Of a stretch of DNA of 7,698 nt, positions 6,337 to 7,698 are shown in pieces. The stretch spans positions 1-7,698 of the forward strand of contig JACSSB010000317.1 of assembly GCA_014879435.1 (NCBI GenBank), in the 5' to 3' direction. This DNA comes from Phycisphaerales bacterium. Lineage in GTDB: Bacteria; Pseudomonadota; Gammaproteobacteria; Competibacterales; Competibacteraceae. The notes below the pieces were generated by a model, which worked only from the letters and a program-made list of their open reading frames with translations, had not been told where the DNA came from and searched no databases. Position 1 is the stretch's first letter. Every line of letters starts with the position of its first letter. Both the position numbers and the translations under genes were made by a program.

Positions 6337-7698
6337 TTACTGCTTGATCTTGACCCGAACCATCTGATCGTTTTCCCATTCCCCAACGATCGTGCGGTTG
6401 CCCTCATAAAGTGTGCCTTGGCCATTCTTGCGGCCGTTGCGCCACTCGCCTTCATAGCGATTACCATTGCTGTAGTAATAGATACCCTGGCCATTCGGTC
6501 GGTCATTGGCGAAGTCTCCAACGTACTTTTCACCGCTGTCTGCGTAGTAATAGCTGCCTTGACCACTCTTGCGGCTATTGTGCCATTGGCCTTCGTAGCG
6601 ATTACCGCTGCGATAGTAGTAGACGCCCTGGCCATTGATCGCACCGTTGCGCCATTCACCGATATATTTTTCGCCACGGCCAGCATAGATATAGGTGCCC
6701 CGACCGTGCATTTGAGCGTTCCGAAACTGGCCCGTATATTGGCTACCATCTGGATAGTGGTATGTGCCTTCCCCATTCTGACAATTACCTCCCAAACAGC
6801 CGGAGGAGGCTGGGGTTGACGATGCAGTCTGGGTTTTCTGGGGCGGAGGAGAAGATGATTCCGGTTTTGGCTCCGGTTTTGATTCTGGTGCTAGTTCCGG
6901 CTTTGATTCCGGTTTTGATTCTGGTGCTGGTTCCAGCGCTGGTTTTGGTTCCGGCTTTGATTCCGGCACAGGCTCTGGCTTTGGAGCTGGAGCGGTGACA
7001 GCGACTTCCAATTTCTTGGGTAAGATGGCCGACAGGGTGCTTTCCTCACCAGCGGTGAGTTTGACCCGGCCGTTCCAATCGCCATACCCCTTCTGTCGCA
7101 CTCTAACCCGATAAGAGCCTGGAGGCATGCTGACCGCCAGCGGCGTCGTACCGACTTTCTTGTTGTTGATCCAGACCTCGGCGTCGTCTACATCGGCGTG
7201 TACGAGCAGTTGAGCAGGCGTCTTTTGTGATAAAGAGGGTGCTGCACGGTCGGCATCGTTCAACAAGCCTTGTGGAGAAACCGTCTTATGCAGACTGATG
7301 TTGTCGGCGGTTTCGGTCTTGGCAAGGCGGGTATGACGATCCTCGGTGATAACCTCGGTTTTAGTTTCAGTAGCTGGAGTGGTTTCGGTGATTCGAGGTG
7401 TTGAGACCAGATCAGGCGGTGGCAGAGAAGTCGGTTTTGTCTGGTTGGATTCCGGTTCCGGTTCCGGTTCCGCTTGAGTAGGCAATGGGCTGGCCGGTTT
7501 GACCGGAGTTTGCGCGCTGGCTAGTTGTTCACGCAGCTTCGGTAGGCGGGAATAGTTTGGATTGAGTGATTCCAGCCGTTCGATCAAGCTCTTGGCCCGA
7601 TCCAGGTTATTGTCCTGGATGGCCGAACCGACCAAGCCAGAATAACGATCAGCAATTTTGTCGAGCCCAGCCAGCGCTACAGCGTTGCCGCGCTCCAG
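6337..7698 (-). CDS. TPR-like / PEGA / MORN-repeat protein, C-terminal 453 residues (start beyond right edge)
   Basis: The frame is open to the window edge with no ATG and no upstream stop. The TTG at 7635 is inside a helical repeat, so the gene is truncated by the window. In window numbering, residues 1-60 are a TPR-like helical pair (LERGNAVALAGLDKIADRY, then DNNLDRAKSLIERLESLNPN). Residues 60-160 are a Pro/Thr/Glu-rich linker. Residues 164-226 are a PEGA domain (DAEVWINNKKVGTTPLAVSM, PPGSYRVRVRQKGY). Residues 239-287 are a PEPKPES-type low-complexity spacer. From 301 (GCLGGNCQNGEGTY, with C301 and C306) there are five MORN repeats and a partial sixth. PEGA domains are usually extracytoplasmic. 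In bacteria this architecture often follows a protein kinase or a membrane anchor, but that part is not visible. MORN repeats in bacteria are of unsettled function. The protein probably has a structural or binding role at the envelope. Confidence 0.88.
   Translation of the reverse strand: MERGNAVALAGLDKIADRYSGLVGSAIQDNNLDRAKSLIERLESLNPNYSRLPKLREQLASAQTPVKPASPLPTQAEPEPEPESNQTKPTSLPPPDLVSTPRITETTPATETKTEVITEDRHTRLAKTETADNISLHKTVSPQGLLNDADRAAPSLSQKTPAQLLVHADVDDAEVWINNKKVGTTPLAVSMPPGSYRVRVRQKGYGDWNGRVKLTAGEESTLSAILPKKLEVAVTAPAPKPEPVPESKPEPKPALEPAPESKPESKPELAPESKPEPKPESSSPPPQKTQTASSTPASSGCLGGNCQNGEGTYHYPDGSQYTGQFRNAQMHGRGTYIYAGRGEKYIGEWRNGAINGQGVYYYRSGNRYEGQWHNSRKSGQGSYYYADSGEKYVGDFANDRPNGQGIYYYSNGNRYEGEWRNGRKNGQGTLYEGNRTIVGEWENDQMVRVKIKQ
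6406..6687 (-). repeat. Two tandem 141-bp units, each coding for a pair of MORN repeats
   Basis: Within the MORN region, repeats 2+3 (6547-6687) and 4+5 (6406-6546) form an A-B-A'-B' pattern of 24+23 residues. A-type repeats carry GEKY-[IV]-G and B-type repeats carry GNRYEG. The DNA matches at a 141-bp offset: the GNRYEG codons at 6449 and 6590 are almost identical, as are the GEKY codons at 6524 and 6665. The pattern indicates growth by duplication of a two-repeat block. Confidence 0.8.
6873..6944 (-). repeat. 36-bp tandem repeat coding for the Pro/Glu/Lys/Ser linker
   Basis: Copies at 6873-6908 and 6909-6944 match at 30 of 36 positions, including the first 20. An 18-base piece (6895-6912) recurs exactly at 6949-6966. 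A related hexamer array (TTCCGG on the plus strand, 7450-7472) codes for the Glu-Pro run of the upstream linker. Such in-frame units can change number by slippage and lengthen or shorten the spacer without breaking the gene. Confidence 0.75.

Noticed and set aside
6171..6776. 201-residue minus-strand ORF rich in Ala, Thr and Met
   Set aside because: It is the alternative frame of the MORN region. Its apparent repeats are a shadow of the MORN repeats.

Overview
The window is moderately GC-rich and looks like proteobacterial chromosome, most likely gammaproteobacterial. This placement is an inference from gene style and codon use; no marker gene fixes the taxon. Five of the six protein genes lie on the minus strand. 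There is no rRNA, tRNA, CRISPR array, transposase or phage gene. It reads as an ordinary chromosomal segment with some accessory features.

Right to left, in the direction of most transcription: (1) The right edge (6337-7698) holds the 3' part of a large modular gene with a TPR-like segment, a PEGA domain, a Pro/Glu/Lys-rich linker and MORN repeats. Its start lies beyond the window. (2) A short convergent region with a hairpin (6288-6323) separates it from a small plus-strand ORF of unknown function (5934-6206). (3) An AT-rich intergenic stretch (about 5726-5933) carries a good -10 box for the next minus-strand gene. (4) A likely two-gene operon follows: a membrane-anchored endonuclease/exonuclease/phosphatase-fold protein (4733-5695, YafD/VanJ-like architecture), then an exported serine hydrolase of the beta-lactamase/penicillin-binding fold (3681-4685). 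(5) Next are a MalY/PatB-type PLP-dependent C-S lyase (2384-3544) and a SWIM zinc-finger protein with a C-terminal WGR-like domain (492-2291). (6) A 276-bp imperfect palindrome (148-423) lies between the SWIM gene and the 5' end of an unidentified gene that leaves the left edge (1-131).

The EEP and serine hydrolase genes probably act at the envelope, because both products are membrane-bound or exported and the genes are 47 bp apart. The SWIM-WGR protein is probably nucleic-acid-associated. The partial gene after it is a natural candidate for a functional partner, but it cannot be identified from 43 residues. The most distinctive items are the long palindrome, the SWIM-WGR fusion, the non-canonical beta-lactamase-like hydrolase, and the TPR-PEGA-MORN protein with its two-step internal repeat. 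No complete new defence or mobile system can be demonstrated from the window alone.
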